Source: DASRIA01 sp963816975 (GTDB lineage Bacteria > Actinomycetota > Thermoleophilia > Solirubrobacterales > JBBDJG01). From it: a DNA stretch of 64,000 bases. Below are positions 44,316 through 52,138 of this stretch, piece after piece (the first letter of the stretch is position 1; every line of letters starts with the position of its first letter). The position numbers were made by a program, and so were the translations under genes. Below the pieces are notes generated by a model. The model did no database searches, was not told where the DNA came from, and saw only the letters and a program-made list of their open reading frames with translations. The stretch covers positions 1 through 64,000 of the forward strand of contig CAWFMD010000001.1 of NCBI GenBank assembly GCA_963816975.1. The letters are read 5' to 3'.

Positions 44316-46268
44316 ATGGAGCTGAGTGCTCGGCAACGGCGTGCCCTCGAGGCGATCTGCGACACGTTCGCGCCGGGCTCGAACGGCGCCCCGAGCGCGT
44401 CCCGAATGGGCGTCCCGCGCGCGGTGGTCGATGCCGTCGCGATGAACCCGCGCGAGGCCGAGCGCAAGCAGCTCGCGCAGCTGCTCTCGCTGTGGGACTC
44501 GCGGCTCCTGACGGCGATCGGCGGCGGCGGGCTTGGTCATTTCAGCGAGCTGTCGCCCGAGCGCCGCGAGCAGGTGCTGCTGTCGTGGTGCGACAGCCGC
44601 CTCCCGCAGCGCCGCGCCGCGTTCCAGGCACTGCGCAAGGGCGCGCTGCTGTTCTACTACATGGTCCCCGGTGAGCACGGCGGCCGCAGCCCGGTGTGGG
44701 ACGCGATCGGCTACGCGGGCCCGCTGGGCCCGAACGAGCATGCTGCGCCGAAGGCGATCGAGGTGCTGGCGGTGGACAGGGATACCGACCTCGACTGCGA
44801 CGTCTGCGTGATCGGCTCCGGCGCCGGCGGCGGGACCGCGGCCGGCGTGCTGGCGGCGGCCGGGCTCGACGTCGTGGTGCTCGAGGCCGGTGACTACTAC
44901 GACGACGCCGACTTCGACGGCGGCGAGTACGAGGGCTACGGGCGCATGTACATGTACGGAGGCGGCGCGGCGACCCACGACCAGAGCGTCGGCCTGCTCG
45001 CGGGCAGCTGTCTGGGCGGCGGCACCACCGTCAACTACACGACGTCGTTCCGGACGCCGGACGACGTGCGCGAGGAGTGGGCTGCCCACGGCGTGCCGGC
45101 GTTCGCGACGGACGAGTACGGCGCCAGCCTCGACGCGGTCTGCGAGCGCCTCGGGGTGAACCAGGAGCACAATCGCGAATCGGCGCGCGAGCAGGTTCTG
45201 CACCGCGGCCTGTCCGACCTGGGGTGGCACGTCGACTCGATGCCGCGCAACGTGCGCGGCTGCGACCAGGGCGAGAACTGCGGCTACTGCGGCTACGGCT
45301 GCCGGCTGGGCGCAAAGCAGTCGACCGTCAAGACCTGGCTGGCCGACGCACACGCCGCCGGGACCCGCATCCTCGTGCAGACGCGGGCGCACAAGGTGCT
45401 GGTCGACGGCGGTGCCGCCCGCGGGGTCCAGGCGCGCACTGCCGCCGGACACCGCGTCACGGTGCGGGCGCGAGCCGTGGTGGCCGCCTGCGGCGCGATC
45501 CAGACGCCTGCGCTGCTGCGTCGCTCGGGGCTGAGCAACCAGCACATCGGCCGGCACCTGCGCCTGCATCCGGCCCAAGTGGTCTGGGGGGTGTTCGACG
45601 AGCAGGTGCGCCCGTGGGAGGGCACGATGCAGGCGATCTACTCGGACGAGCACAGGTACATGCACGACGGGTACGGCGTCAAGTACGAGACGGCCGCGAT
45701 CCACCCGAGCCTGCTCGTCACCTTCTCCCCCTGGCGCGGCGGGCAGCAGCACGCCCGCCTGATGGAAGCGCTGCCGCATTCGGTGCCCGTCGGAGTGCTG
45801 CTGCGCGATCGTGACGGAGGAGAGGTGCGCGTCGGCAAGGACGGCAATCCGGTCGTCAGGTACCGGCTCTCCGACTACGACATCGCGCACATGCGGCGGG
45901 GCACCGAGGGTGCCGCGCAGATCCTCGAGGCGGCCGGCGCGCAGCGGATCTTCTCCTCGCACTCCCGCCTCGTCGCCTACGATCCCGGCCGCAGAGGAGG
46001 CCGCGAGCAGTTCATCCGTGACGCCGATGCGTGCGGATGGGACGCCGGCCACTGCACCTACGGCTCCTTCCACATCATGGGATCGGCCCGAATGGGAGGC
46101 TCACCCGCGACATCCGCCTGCAATCCGCGAGGTGAGACCTGGGACGTGCGCGACCTGTACGTCTGCGACGGCTCCGCGTTCCCGACCGCGTCCGGAGTGA
46201 ATCCGATGATCTCGATCGAGTCGATCGCGCACATGAATGCCGCGGCGCTCGCCGCGGCGCTGCGCTGA
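44316..46268 (+). CDS. GMC family FAD oxidoreductase (long-chain alcohol oxidase type)
   Basis: 650 residues from ATG 44316. An N-terminal helical domain (LSARQRRALEAICDTFAPG, residues 1-150) is that of long-chain fatty alcohol oxidases. The FAD site follows (CDVCVIGSGAGGGTAAGVLAAAGLDVVVLEAG, about 165-195), then AGSCLGGGTTVNYTTSFRTP. A cysteine cluster (CDQGENCGYCGYGCRLGAK) and the GMC C-terminal motif GSFHIMGSARMGGSP with DLYVCDGSAFPTASGVNPMISIESIA complete it. It probably oxidises a long-chain alcohol to an aldehyde with O2 or another acceptor. Confidence 0.87.
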   Translation: MELSARQRRALEAICDTFAPGSNGAPSASRMGVPRAVVDAVAMNPREAERKQLAQLLSLWDSRLLTAIGGGGLGHFSELSPERREQVLLSWCDSRLPQRRAAFQALRKGALLFYYMVPGEHGGRSPVWDAIGYAGPLGPNEHAAPKAIEVLAVDRDTDLDCDVCVIGSGAGGGTAAGVLAAAGLDVVVLEAGDYYDDADFDGGEYEGYGRMYMYGGGAATHDQSVGLLAGSCLGGGTTVNYTTSFRTPDDVREEWAAHGVPAFATDEYGASLDAVCERLGVNQEHNRESAREQVLHRGLSDLGWHVDSMPRNVRGCDQGENCGYCGYGCRLGAKQSTVKTWLADAHAAGTRILVQTRAHKVLVDGGAARGVQARTAAGHRVTVRARAVVAACGAIQTPALLRRSGLSNQHIGRHLRLHPAQVVWGVFDEQVRPWEGTMQAIYSDEHRYMHDGYGVKYETAAIHPSLLVTFSPWRGGQQHARLMEALPHSVPVGVLLRDRDGGEVRVGKDGNPVVRYRLSDYDIAHMRRGTEGAAQILEAAGAQRIFSSHSRLVAYDPGRRGGREQFIRDADACGWDAGHCTYGSFHIMGSARMGGSPATSACNPRGETWDVRDLYVCDGSAFPTASGVNPMISIESIAHMNAAALAAALR

Positions 46269-46307
46269 CAAACCGCGGCGGCGCACGCGCACGACTGACG
46301 TGCCGGT

Positions 46308-46331
46308 GTTGAAATGCGCAGCAACGGGCAT
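46308..46331 (+). promoter_or_regulatory. Possible SigB/SigF-type stress promoter
   Basis: GTTG at 46308-46311 and GGGCAT at 46326-46331, 14 bases apart, resemble the GTTT-N14/15-GGGTAT promoters used by stress sigma factors in actinobacteria. It lies 82 bases upstream of the DUF892 gene, a family commonly under general-stress control. One mismatch in each box, so this is only suggestive. Confidence 0.25.
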
Positions 46332-46412
46332 GACGTATCCGTACTCGCGGCCCGGCGCGCGGTTGGCGCACGGCAGGAGGGCCGTCCCGGCAACATCGAA
46401 AAGGAGGCACGG

Positions 46413-47114
46413 GTGGCGGAGCTGAACGCACGCGACACGAAGCTGGTGCAGTACCTCAACGAGGCGTTGACGAAGGAGAAGCAACTCGAGCAGGCGCTGC
46501 AGGCGCACATCGAGATGACGACGGTGGCGAGCTATCGCAAGCGCCTGAAGCAGCATCTCACCGAGACGAAGCGGCACGCGCGCGAGGTGGAGCAGCGCGT
46601 GAAGAAGCTCGGCGGCACATCCGAGAGCATCGCCGCCCGCGTGCAGGGGGTTGCCGCCAAGGGGGCCGCGATCGCCCAGGCTCCCGTCCACATGGTGCGC
46701 GGTACCAGCGAGCCCGAGATCCAGCTCAAGAACGCGCGGACCGAGTTCAAGGAGGAGGCCGAGGAGATCGCCCACTACACGGCGATCCAGAACCTGGCCG
46801 AGACGGTCGGGGACAAGGACACCGCGAGGCTCGCGAAGGCCATCCTGCGCGAGGAGAAGCGGATGGCCGGCTTTCTCGAGAAGCTGATCCCGCGGCTCGC
46901 GAAGTCGGTCGCGCAGGCGGAGATCCCGCGCAGCGAGCGCAGCGCCGGCCGCCGCCGGCCGGCCGCGAGCCGGTCCCGGCCGGCGGCCCGTGCGCGGTCG
47001 CGCACCGGCGCCGCGCGCAGCGCGTCGAAGCGCGCCGGCAGCGCCTCGGGCGCGCGCAGGACCACCCGCCGCGCCGCGGGCGCACGCAAGGCCAAGGCGC
47101 GCGCCTCCCGCTAG
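46413..47114 (+). CDS. DUF892/YciF-like ferritin-fold protein with histone H1-like tail
   Basis: 233 residues from GTG 46413, with AAGGAGG at 46400-46406. Residues 1-155 are a four-helix ferritin-like domain: LVQYLNEALTKEKQLEQALQ, RKRLKQHLTETKRHAREVEQR, EFKEEAEEIAHYTAIQNLAE and AILREEKRMAGFLEKLI. The spacing of Glu and His fits DUF892/YciF, a stress family with a possible di-iron site. Residues 165-233 are almost entirely Ala, Arg, Ser and Lys, like the DNA-binding tails of histone H1-like proteins. A DNA-associated stress protein is a fair guess. Confidence 0.78.
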   Translation: MAELNARDTKLVQYLNEALTKEKQLEQALQAHIEMTTVASYRKRLKQHLTETKRHAREVEQRVKKLGGTSESIAARVQGVAAKGAAIAQAPVHMVRGTSEPEIQLKNARTEFKEEAEEIAHYTAIQNLAETVGDKDTARLAKAILREEKRMAGFLEKLIPRLAKSVAQAEIPRSERSAGRRRPAASRSRPAARARSRTGAARSASKRAGSASGARRTTRRAAGARKAKARASR

Positions 47115-47133
47115 CCGGCCACCCCGCTGTGGT

Positions 47134-47166
47134 GCAACATGAGCACGGTATGCGTGCTCATGTTGC
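47134..47166. terminator. Bidirectional stem-loop terminator
   Basis: A perfect 13-bp stem: GCAACATGAGCAC (47134-47146) pairs with GTGCTCATGTTGC (47154-47166) across a 7-base loop. It starts 19 bases after the DUF892 stop and its right arm contains the stop codon and last two codons of the convergent PPOx-like gene. No T-run, as is common in GC-rich actinobacteria. Confidence 0.8.
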
Positions 47167-48114
47167 GCTCTGGCCGGTCGGCTCGCGGACAGCCTGCCTG
47201 CGCGCCCGCCGCAGGCCCTGCTTCGCGAGCAGCCCGTTGAAGAACAGCAGCAGCGTCTTGTTGGGCGGCGCCCGGAAGCCGCTCTGCGTGTGCGGCGCGT
47301 ACACGGCGCCCCCCTCGCCGACGTGCAGCCAGCCCGTGTACTGGCGCGCCGCGAGGCCGATCAGCTTCGCGCGGTAGGAATGGCCCACGACTCCCGCCCG
47401 CCGCCCGCCGGGCGGCAGCCGGCGGGCCGACGAGAGGCGGATGCCGCCCGGGCCGGCCTGGCCGACCGTGACCGGCACCACCTCCGGGTATCCGTCCGCG
47501 CCGACGTAGGCGAGCAGCACGTGGTCGAGCCCGCCTAGTCGCTGGGCGGCCCGCTCGGCGTCGACGCGCGGGCTCGTGCCCTTCTGCGGCTCCTCCTGGG
47601 GCGGCGGATGTCCGGCGGCGGTCGCTCCATGGATGTCCGCCGGGCCGGAGCAGTCGAGCTCGCTCCACACGCTCACGCGCCGTACGTCGACGGCGACGGG
47701 CACCCGGTCCTGGTAGTACTCGCGCAGCCATCGGTCCCAGAACAGCCTCCCCTCCTTGGGTGGGCCCATGAAGCGCTCGGCGTGCGGGCGCAGCGTCTGC
47801 TCGAGGTACTCGCGGGAGGGCTCCATCGCGGGATTCGCGTCACCCTGCACGAGCACGAAGTCGGACGAGTCGCAGAAGCCGTGCTCGCGGGCGTGATAGG
47901 CGAGCGACACCCGCGGGTTGCGCTTGATGCGCTCGAGCTTCTTGCCGAAGCCCAGCGAGGTCGTGAACGAGACGGTGCCCGCCGCGCGGTTGCGCAGGCC
48001 GATCGGGGCCACGGCCGTCACCACCGCGCCCCCGGCGGGGGTCACGTACGCGAGCGCTGCCGTGAGGTCGCCCGAGATCGCCTGGTCAGCCCGGTCCGGC
48101 CACGTGATCGCCAT
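47158..48114 (-). CDS. Pyridoxamine 5'-phosphate oxidase-fold (FMN/F420-binding) protein
   Basis: 318 residues. The N-terminal split-barrel has LAYVTPAGGAVVTAVAPIGLRNRAAGTVSFTTSLGFGKKLERIKRNPRVSLAYHARE, typical of PPOx-like flavin- or F420-binding proteins. The middle (FWDRWLREYYQDRVPVAVDVRRV) closes the barrel. A second, shorter barrel-like repeat follows at about 190-300 (LLAYVGADGYPEVVPVTV ... IRLSSARRLPPGGRRAGVVGHSY). Two-barrel PPOx proteins are usual in actinobacteria; their substrates are mostly unknown. The gene ends inside the stem-loop at 47134-47166. Confidence 0.78.
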   Translation of the reverse strand: MAITWPDRADQAISGDLTAALAYVTPAGGAVVTAVAPIGLRNRAAGTVSFTTSLGFGKKLERIKRNPRVSLAYHAREHGFCDSSDFVLVQGDANPAMEPSREYLEQTLRPHAERFMGPPKEGRLFWDRWLREYYQDRVPVAVDVRRVSVWSELDCSGPADIHGATAAGHPPPQEEPQKGTSPRVDAERAAQRLGGLDHVLLAYVGADGYPEVVPVTVGQAGPGGIRLSSARRLPPGGRRAGVVGHSYRAKLIGLAARQYTGWLHVGEGGAVYAPHTQSGFRAPPNKTLLLFFNGLLAKQGLRRARRQAVREPTGQSAT

Positions 48115-48167
48115 GATGGCGGAGAACGTACCCTGAGCGAGAGCCAGATGTCATCGGACACAGCGAC

Positions 48168-49070
48168 ATGAAGGTGCTCGTCACCGGTGCCAGCGGCCTG
48201 ATCGGGTCGGCGCTGACGCTGCTGCTCGGGCAGCAGGGGGACGACGTGATCAGCCTCACCCGGGGCCCTGCGCGCGGGCCGGGGGCCTATCGCTGGGACC
48301 CGGAGCAGGGAGACATCGACCTCGCCGCCCTGCAGGGCATCGACGCGGTCGTGCACCTCGCCGGCGAGACTGTCGCGGGCCGCTGGACCGAGGACAAGAA
48401 GCACCGCATCCTGGACAGTCGCGTGCGGGGCACGCGGCTGGTGAGCGAGGCGATCGCCGGACTCAACGATCCGCCGCCGGTGCTGGTGTCGGCATCCGCG
48501 ATCGGCGTCTACGGCGACCGTGGCGCCGAGCAGGTGACGGAGCAGAGCGCGACCGGCGAAGGATTTCTCGCGGATGTCGTCCGCGCCTGGGAAGGGGCCG
48601 CCGAGCCTGCCCGGGCCGCCGGCATCAGGGTCGTGCACACCCGCTTCGGCATCGTGCAGAGCGCGCGGGGCGGCGCACTCAAGACCCAGCTCCCGCTGTT
48701 CAAGCTGGGCCTCGGCGGACCGCTCGGGGGCGGGGATCAGTACGTCAGCTGGGTGGCGCTCGACGACACGGCCGGGGCGATCGCCCATGCGCTGGCGGGG
48801 CCCGGCATCTCGGGGCCGGTGAACGTCACCGCTCCTGCTCCCGTCACGCAGGCGCAGTACGCGCGCACGCTCGGCCGTGTCTTGCGCCGCCCGGCCGTGC
48901 TGCCGGCGCCCGCGTTTGCCGTGCGGGCGATCCTCGGCGAGTTCGCGAACGAGGTGCTCGACGGCCAGCGCGTGATACCCGAGCGGCTGTCGGACAGCGG
49001 CTATGTGTTCGGCTACCCGCAGCTCGAGCCCGCGCTGCGGCATGTGCTCGGGGCAGAGCGCTCCAGCTAG
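48168..49070 (+). CDS. TIGR01777 family NAD-dependent epimerase-like protein (YfcH/SulA)
   Basis: 300 residues from ATG 48168. MKVLVTGASGLIGSALTLLLGQQGDDVISLTR is the Rossmann start. AVVHLAGETVAGRWTEDKKHRILDSRVRGTRLV, LVSASAIGVYGDRGAEQVTE and VHTRFGIVQSARGGAL follow in the family order, as do GGPLGGGDQYVSWVALDD and AVRAILGEFANEVLDGQRVIPERL near the end. The reaction is unknown. The gene is divergent from the PPOx-like gene by 53 bases. Confidence 0.9.
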   Translation: MKVLVTGASGLIGSALTLLLGQQGDDVISLTRGPARGPGAYRWDPEQGDIDLAALQGIDAVVHLAGETVAGRWTEDKKHRILDSRVRGTRLVSEAIAGLNDPPPVLVSASAIGVYGDRGAEQVTEQSATGEGFLADVVRAWEGAAEPARAAGIRVVHTRFGIVQSARGGALKTQLPLFKLGLGGPLGGGDQYVSWVALDDTAGAIAHALAGPGISGPVNVTAPAPVTQAQYARTLGRVLRRPAVLPAPAFAVRAILGEFANEVLDGQRVIPERLSDSGYVFGYPQLEPALRHVLGAERSS

Positions 49071-49092
49071 GGCTTCACGCCCGGGTCACGCG

Positions 49093-49968
49093 TCAGCGCA
49101 CGCGGAACGAGAAGCTGCCGACGTACACGCCCAGCGTGCAGCCGGCGGTGGGGAGCGAGATGGCGCCGCACCCGCCGGTCAGCACCTGCTCGAAGCGCAG
49201 GGAGCCGCGATACACGCCCCGGCACCAGCGCTTGGCACTCTTCCCGCGGGCCGTGAATGGCTTCAGCCGGTAGCGCACGACCGCATCGCGCCGGTAGCGG
49301 ACTCCCAGCGAGCTGGTCTCGATCTTGCCGCACCCCGACGGGCCCTCGACCGCGATCGTGAAGTACTCGCCGGTGGTGGCGACCTCCTGGAGCGTGCGCC
49401 ACCGCACCAGGAACGTCGTGGTGCGGTGGCCGCGGTAGGGCGTCGCCGCAGGCAGGGGAGAGGACAGGATCAGCTTGCGCTCACAACCGTGCAGCCGGTC
49501 GTAGCGGTCCGCACTGACGCGATCGCGCCCGGTTCCGCAGCGCACGACGTCGCGCCGCGCGTTTGCGACGTCGACCACGTCCGCGCCGGCGCCGCCCGAC
49601 ACGCGGTTGCTGCCCGAGCCGAGGCCGAAGACGTAGGCGGTGGGCGCGTCGGTCAGGCGGTCGGCGCCGGTTCCGCCCGCGAGGCGGTCCGACCCCGGGC
49701 CGCCCACCAAGACATCGCGGCCGCCGCGGCCGGAGAGCTGGTCGTCGCCGGCGCCTCCTTCGAGGCAATCCCGGCCCGCGCCGCCGGTGATGCGGTCGTC
49801 TCCGTCCATGCCCAGCACGCGGCTGCCCGCGGCGAGCACGGTGAGCCGCTCGGACGCGGCCGTCCCCTGAATCAGCGCACCGCAGCCGGGGACGGCCCCG
49901 GCCGGGGCCGACAGCGCACCCGCCACCAAAGCGGCTGCCAGGGCTGCGAGCGTGGGCGGGTAGCGCAC
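49093..49968 (-). CDS. Secreted protein with hemolysin-type calcium-binding (RTX) repeats
   Basis: 291 residues. Signal peptide LAALAAALVAGALSAPAGA. From about residue 50 to 115 there are five or six nonapeptides of the GGxGxDxLx type: DGDDRITGGAGRDCLEGGAGDD, LSGRGGRDVLVGGPGSDRLAGG, GADVVDVANARRDVV. These bind calcium and roll into a parallel beta roll. A conserved ending CGTGRDRVSADRYDRLHGCE closes the roll. The last 120 residues form a separate beta-rich domain with four cysteines. Export and calcium-dependent folding are expected; the ligand is unknown. Confidence 0.83.
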   Translation of the reverse strand: MRYPPTLAALAAALVAGALSAPAGAVPGCGALIQGTAASERLTVLAAGSRVLGMDGDDRITGGAGRDCLEGGAGDDQLSGRGGRDVLVGGPGSDRLAGGTGADRLTDAPTAYVFGLGSGSNRVSGGAGADVVDVANARRDVVRCGTGRDRVSADRYDRLHGCERKLILSSPLPAATPYRGHRTTTFLVRWRTLQEVATTGEYFTIAVEGPSGCGKIETSSLGVRYRRDAVVRYRLKPFTARGKSAKRWCRGVYRGSLRFEQVLTGGCGAISLPTAGCTLGVYVGSFSFRVR

Positions 49969-50039
49969 AGGATCACGTTAGACGCGCGGGCAAGCGCTCC
50001 TGCCGGTCTCCGGACGACTGGACGATAGGGTGCGCGCCC

Positions 50040-50471
50040 GTGGCGTCCGGCGACTGCAGGTTCTGTGCGATTGCGCGCGGCGAGACGCAGGCGCGCGTGG
50101 TATTCGAGGGAGTGCGCACGCTTGCGTTCCTCGACCACCGGCCCGTTTTTCCCGGGCACACGCTGCTGATCCCGCGCGGGCACCGGGAGACGATGCTGGA
50201 CGCCGAGCCCGAGCTGATCGCCGCGCTGTTCACCGATGCGCAGCTGCTGGCGCGTGCCGTCGAGCAAGGGCTCGGCGCCGACGGATCGTTCGTGGCCGTC
50301 AACAACCACGTCAGCCAGAGCGTTCCGCACCTGCACGTGCACGTGGTGCCACGGCGCTTCAAGGACGGCCTGCGCGGTTTCTTCTGGCCGCGCAATGCCT
50401 ACCGCGACGAGGCCCACGCGGAAGCGGTCCAGGCGGCTCTGCGGGCCGCCGTGCACAAGCTTTCTGCCTAG
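50040..50471 (+). CDS. HIT family nucleotide hydrolase/transferase
   Basis: 143 residues from GTG 50040. The zinc pair CRFC at residues 6-9 and the histidine triad HLHVHVV near 100-106 are both present, with FLDHRPVFPGHTLLIPRGH and VAVNNHVSQSVPHLH. Most bacterial HIT proteins hydrolyse AMP- or GMP-linked compounds such as adenosine-5'-phosphoramidate or Ap4A. The C-terminus WPRNAYRDEAHAEAVQAALRAAV fits the family. Confidence 0.9.
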   Translation: MASGDCRFCAIARGETQARVVFEGVRTLAFLDHRPVFPGHTLLIPRGHRETMLDAEPELIAALFTDAQLLARAVEQGLGADGSFVAVNNHVSQSVPHLHVHVVPRRFKDGLRGFFWPRNAYRDEAHAEAVQAALRAAVHKLSA

Positions 50472-50544
50472 GGGCAGGCGCGGGGGCGAGCATGGCGAAA
50501 GAGTCCGCTTCGGACACCCGATCGGGCCGATGAAACGGAGGATC

Positions 50545-51255
50545 ATGGCTGTCGAGCAGGCATTGCAGCAATTCAGCGAAACGGAGAGCAGCGACAGCTT
50601 TTCGCTGCAGAACCACAAGCTGCTCAAGGTCGAGCTGGCCGACGTGACGATCCAGGCCAAGCTCGGCTCGATGGTCGCCTACCAGGGCGACGTGAAGTTC
50701 GAGCGCGCGGGCACCGGCGGGATGAGCCGCCTGATGAAGAAGGTTGCGACGGGCGAGGGCGCGCGTCTGATGACCGTTTCGGGCACGGGCGAGGTGTTCC
50801 TGGCGGACCGCGCGCAGGAGATCCACCTGCTGAAGCTCGCCAACGACAAGATCACCGTCAACAGCGCCAACCTGCTCGCGTTCGAGGCGGGCATCGACTG
50901 GGACATCCGCAAGGTCGAGGGCGCGTCCGGGATGCTCGCCGGAGGCCTGTTCAACCTGGAGCTGGCGGGCGCCGGCTGGATCGCGCTGGTCTCCGACGGG
51001 CCGCCGATGCTGCTGCGGCTGACCGGCGAGGCCACCTTCGCCGACCCGCAGGCCGCGATCACCTGGTCGAGCGGCGTGCAGACGTCTGTCAAGACCGACA
51101 TGAACCTCAAGACCCTGATCGGCCGCGGATCGGGCGAGTCGCTGCAGATGGAGTTCTCCGGCGAGGGCTGGCTGCTGGTGCAGCCTTCGGAGGGCCGGGT
51201 GGACGTTGGCGCCGCCTCCCGCGGGGGCGGCCTCGGGAACCTGCTCGGCGGCTAG
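50545..51255 (+). CDS. AIM24 family protein
   Basis: 236 residues from ATG 50545, preceded by GGAGG at 50537-50541. FSLQNHKLLKVELADVTIQAKLGSMVAYQGDVKFERAGTGGM, MTVSGTGEVFLADRAQEIHLLKL, FNLELAGAGWIALVSDGPPMLL and SGVQTSVKTDMNLKTLIGRGSGESLQMEFSGEGWLLVQPSE match AIM24/TerB-like beta-sandwich proteins. Yeast Aim24 is mitochondrial; the bacterial role is unknown. The tail is glycine-rich. Confidence 0.87.
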   Translation: MAVEQALQQFSETESSDSFSLQNHKLLKVELADVTIQAKLGSMVAYQGDVKFERAGTGGMSRLMKKVATGEGARLMTVSGTGEVFLADRAQEIHLLKLANDKITVNSANLLAFEAGIDWDIRKVEGASGMLAGGLFNLELAGAGWIALVSDGPPMLLRLTGEATFADPQAAITWSSGVQTSVKTDMNLKTLIGRGSGESLQMEFSGEGWLLVQPSEGRVDVGAASRGGGLGNLLGG

Positions 51256-51276
51256 CTCCCTGCGAACATCCCCGGG

Positions 51277-51606
51277 GTGACGCCCCGCGTGGAGTTCCTG
51301 TGGTGGGAGGGCTGCCCCTCGCACGAGCGCGCGCTCGCCGAGCTGCGCGAGGCGATGCGGGAGGCGGGGCTCGACCCGCGGGCGGTGGAGGTGCGCCACG
51401 TCGGCACCGCCGGCGAGGTGGCGGTCGAGGGGTTCGTCGGATCACCCACGATCCGCATCGACGGGCGCGACGTGCAGCCGCTTCCGGACGACGAGCCCGT
51501 TGGGCTAACGTGCCGGATCTACCGGTTGCGCGACGGCCGCGTTTCCCCGAGTCCGGATCCGGCCGATGTGCGCGATGCTCTGATGTCGGCCACAAAGGCG
51601 GGGTGA
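51277..51606 (+). CDS. Thioredoxin-like protein (DF-type)
   Basis: 109 residues from GTG 51277. VEFLWWEGCPSHERALAELREAM has a one-Cys (GCPSH) active-site loop. EVRHVGTAGEVAVEGFVGSPTIRIDGRDV supplies the cis-Pro thioredoxin segment. VGLTCRIYR holds a second cysteine. Some homologues in this family are selenoproteins, with Sec in place of Cys. It is directly upstream of another thioredoxin-fold gene, 1 base apart, so a redox pair is likely. Confidence 0.75.
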   Translation: MTPRVEFLWWEGCPSHERALAELREAMREAGLDPRAVEVRHVGTAGEVAVEGFVGSPTIRIDGRDVQPLPDDEPVGLTCRIYRLRDGRVSPSPDPADVRDALMSATKAG

Positions 51607-51607
51607 C

Positions 51608-52138
51608 ATGGCGGAACTTTCGATCGGCGACGACGCGCCCAGCTTCGAGCTCGCGGACACCGAGGGCGATCCGCACGCCTTCCCGGCCGCTGGCGAACAG
51701 CCCACGGCGATCGTGTTCACCTGCAACCACTGTCCCTATGCGCTCGCCTGGCACGATCGCGTCCTGGAGGTCGCGCGCGACTACACGTCAAAGGGGGCGC
51801 GTGTGCTGTTGATCAGTCCCAATGACGCGCAGCGCTACCCGCGCGACTCCTACGAGGCGATGCAGCAGCGGGTGCGCGAGGACGGCGGCTGGCCGGCGCC
51901 CTACCTGTACGACGAGACGCAGGAGGTTGCGCGCGCGTACGGAGCCAAGACCACGCCCGACGTGTTCGTGGTCGACGCGGATGGCCGGTTGCGCTACCGC
52001 GGCGCGCCCGATGCCGACTACAACGACCCGCAGCAGAACGCCGACTGGCTGCGCGGCGCGCTCGACGCAGTGCTCGCTGGATCAGACCCGGCGCCGGCCG
52101 AAACTGAGCCGGTCGGCTGCAGCATCAAGTGGAAGTGA
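51608..52138 (+). CDS. Thioredoxin family / AhpC-TSA-like protein
   Basis: 176 residues. APSFELADTEGDPHAFPAAGEQPTAIVFTCNHCPYALAWHDRVLEV contains a CNHCPY active site, in place of a classical CGPC. LLISPNDAQRYPRDSYEAMQQRV, YLYDETQEVARAYGAKTTPDVFVVDADGRLRYRG provides the cis-Pro (TTPD) and the rest of the fold. This is the common 'thioredoxin family, CNHCPY' group. It probably acts as a thiol oxidoreductase or peroxiredoxin-like enzyme. The stop overlaps the convergent oxoglutarate dehydrogenase gene by 14 bases. Confidence 0.87.
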   Translation: MAELSIGDDAPSFELADTEGDPHAFPAAGEQPTAIVFTCNHCPYALAWHDRVLEVARDYTSKGARVLLISPNDAQRYPRDSYEAMQQRVREDGGWPAPYLYDETQEVARAYGAKTTPDVFVVDADGRLRYRGAPDADYNDPQQNADWLRGALDAVLAGSDPAPAETEPVGCSIKWK

